Origin: Rhynchosporium graminicola
Lineage: Eukaryota; Ascomycota; Leotiomycetes; Helotiales; Ploettnerulaceae
Assembly (NCBI GenBank): GCA_900074885.1
Contig: FJUW01000058.1
Location: 1-31,641 of the forward strand
Reading direction: 5' to 3'
Length of the DNA stretch: 31,641 bases
Positions 30,241 through 31,641 of this stretch are shown piece after piece. How positions within the stretch are numbered: the stretch's first letter is position 1; each line of letters opens with the position of its first letter. A program made the position numbers and the translations under genes. The notes beneath the pieces were generated by a model. The model saw only the letters and a program-made list of their open reading frames with translations, ran no database searches and was not told the DNA's origin.

Positions 30241-31230
30241 AACACCGTATCTACTAGCGCTACTAACACGATGCTAACGAACGAAACGAACGCCTTAATC
30301 AGTTCTGGGAAGCGTACGAAGAATAGCGAAGCGTAGCTAACTCTCTTATTAATATTCGAGCTGTTATTAACTCTATCTCTATTATTAAACGACTATTACT
30401 AGCTCGGAAGCGCACTTCTAAGGAGACTTATAGCTATAAAAACATTTAAAACTCTCCCCTAGAGAGTATTCCATAAGCAACTAACCCTCTATTACTACTA
30501 CCGATTAGTTAGGACTATTTCTCCGGCGTTTATACTACTTATTATAGACACGACGAGCCTAAGTGTTTATTACCTGAAGAATAAGAATAGAGTAGTAAAG
30601 AGAAGTCTTTATACTCTAGAGAAGCTATCGATATACGGCCGAAGTGCGTACGATTCAGTGATATTATTATCTATATCCCGCGTGAATCTCTACTTTAACT
30701 CTAATTAGAAGTCTCTACGTTAAAGACCTACGTATAAGACTACGCCCGTGTAATTCATACTATAGACTAATAGTTACTCGGAATACCGTCTCGCGACTTA
30801 ATAGAAGCTACTTAAAGTATAAAAATAGCTACTATAATATTTCGGAAGCGATAAAGATCACCTCGTATGCTTAGACCTCTTCTAGAGCCTCTTACGCTAG
30901 AGATTTATACGATTAGCAGCCTAGCTTTCTATCTCTTATATAAACGCTAGAAGTCTTCTAATAATAAGATCTTCTCTACTACCCTTTACGAGATAGATAA
31001 GCTTCTTAATAATCGAATCGCAGTTTAGTAACGTAATACTACTATTATATCTTTAACTATTGACTTTACAGAACGTCGTAAAACTGCTTAATAATTTACT
31101 ATTAGCTTAAGCGAATTAGATTCAGAACTATAGATCCCTCACGAGTATAGCTAGTAAGTATACGTCTTTTCTAAGGAAGCTAGCGATATTCTCCCTCCTT
31201 ATCGCTCATGCGATTACCGAATTAAGCTTA
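30241..31230 (+). pseudogene. Linker between protease and reverse transcriptase of element F
   Basis: The frame continues with charged sequence after RIEIKDLYKH-like text (IEIKDLYKHRIY, about 30225), ERLNQF (about 30290), SLINIRAVINSISIIKRLLL (about 30340) and longer helical pieces further on. Such linkers of variable length between protease and reverse transcriptase are common in fungal Gypsy pol. No separate domain is recognised. Confidence 0.5.
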
Positions 31231-31641
31231 AGGAAGGGGCTAAGAAGAACCTTAAATACTCCCCCTTATATAAGATATTAGCTAAAGAACTTAAAGTCGT
31301 TAAGGCGTATATTACTAATAACTTAGCTAAAGGTTTTATCGAACTTTCTTAAGTACTATACGCTATACTTATTCTTTTCGTTAAGAAAGCTAATAGAAGT
31401 CTAAGATTCTATATCGACTTTCGCGCACTTAATAACCTCACGAGGAAGGATTAATATCTACTGCTATTAATTAATAAAACGCTAGCTAGAATCTCTACTG
31501 CTAAGATATTTACTAAACTAGATATTCGCTAAGCGTTCTACCGAATTCGAATGGATCTAGCCTCTGAAGAGTATACGACCTTCCGGACTTATTATAGTGT
31601 ATATAAGTATAAGGTACTCCCTTTCGGTCTGACTAACGGCC
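31231..31641 (+). pseudogene. Start of reverse transcriptase of element F, cut by window end
   Basis: The frame gives GAKKNLKYSPLYKILAKELK, VVKAYITNNLAKGFIELS (about 31290), ILFVKKANRSLRFYIDFRAL (about 31370), then KLDIR-stop-AFYRIRMDLASEEY (about 31515) and LPFGLTNG at the very end. These are the finger and palm blocks of a Gypsy reverse transcriptase. The catalytic YxDD box would come about 60 codons later, outside the window. Confidence 0.88.

Larger units (their letters stand above)
21084..31641 (+). mobile_element. Element F: Gypsy LTR retrotransposon, plus strand, interrupted by element G and open at the window end
   Basis: 5' LTR, gag (split by G), protease and the first part of reverse transcriptase are seen; the sequence ends in the reverse transcriptase. 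Removing element G with one ATAAT copy leaves a continuous gag frame. It is inserted in the gag of element E. Confidence 0.85.

Noticed and set aside
1..31641. CRISPR array, tRNA, rRNA, bacterial operon or secondary-metabolite cluster
   Set aside because: No regularly spaced short repeats, no tRNA-like cloverleaf and no host enzyme domains were seen; all readable domains belong to transposons.

Overview
The window looks like repeat-derived heterochromatin of a filamentous ascomycete (Pezizomycotina). I found no intact gene, no RNA gene and no host gene. It is a stack of nested transposons saturated with C-to-T changes in the CpA context (G-to-A in TpG on the other strand), the signature of repeat-induced point mutation (RIP). 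CpA and TpG are nearly absent over long stretches and TpA is in excess, while CpG is kept. Trp and Gln codons have become stops, so long open frames are missing, but the protein families can be read through the TAG/TAA codons.

Layout, left to right. (A) 1-3914: the 3' part of a plus-strand Gypsy chromovirus (RNase H, integrase, chromodomain), then a minus-strand extra ORF, a G-rich polypurine tract and the 3' LTR. 3915-5300: flank without a recognised gene. (B) ~5300-6916 and 18425-19082: two pieces of one minus-strand Helitron-type Pif1 helicase. (C) 6917-18424: a minus-strand Gypsy element with 217-bp LTRs and a CCTAA target-site duplication, which splits the helicase. (D) ~8000-14348: a plus-strand Gypsy element (gag to integrase, with a probable 3' LTR) lying inside C and splitting C between RNase H and integrase. 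(E) from 19083: the 5' LTR (crossed by a 467-bp assembly gap), leader and gag start of a further plus-strand Gypsy element whose LTR shares its 3' half with that of A; it appears to interrupt the Helitron. (F) from 21084: a plus-strand Gypsy element inside the gag of E, running past the window end. (G) 21946-28787: a complete plus-strand Gypsy element with 182-bp LTRs and an ATAAT duplication, inserted in the gag of F; it also carries a minus-strand extra ORF between chromodomain and 3' LTR.

The insertion order can be read from the nesting: the Helitron is older than C and E; E is older than F, and F older than G; D is probably younger than C. Removing G plus one duplication copy, or C plus one duplication copy, brings the host reading frame back in phase, which strongly supports these boundaries. 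The innermost element G also keeps more CpA/TpG than the others. All elements look inactivated: for example, the reverse transcriptase YxDD box reads YxNN in the three elements where it can be seen. The most unusual point is the antisense ORF at the same position in two different Gypsy elements.
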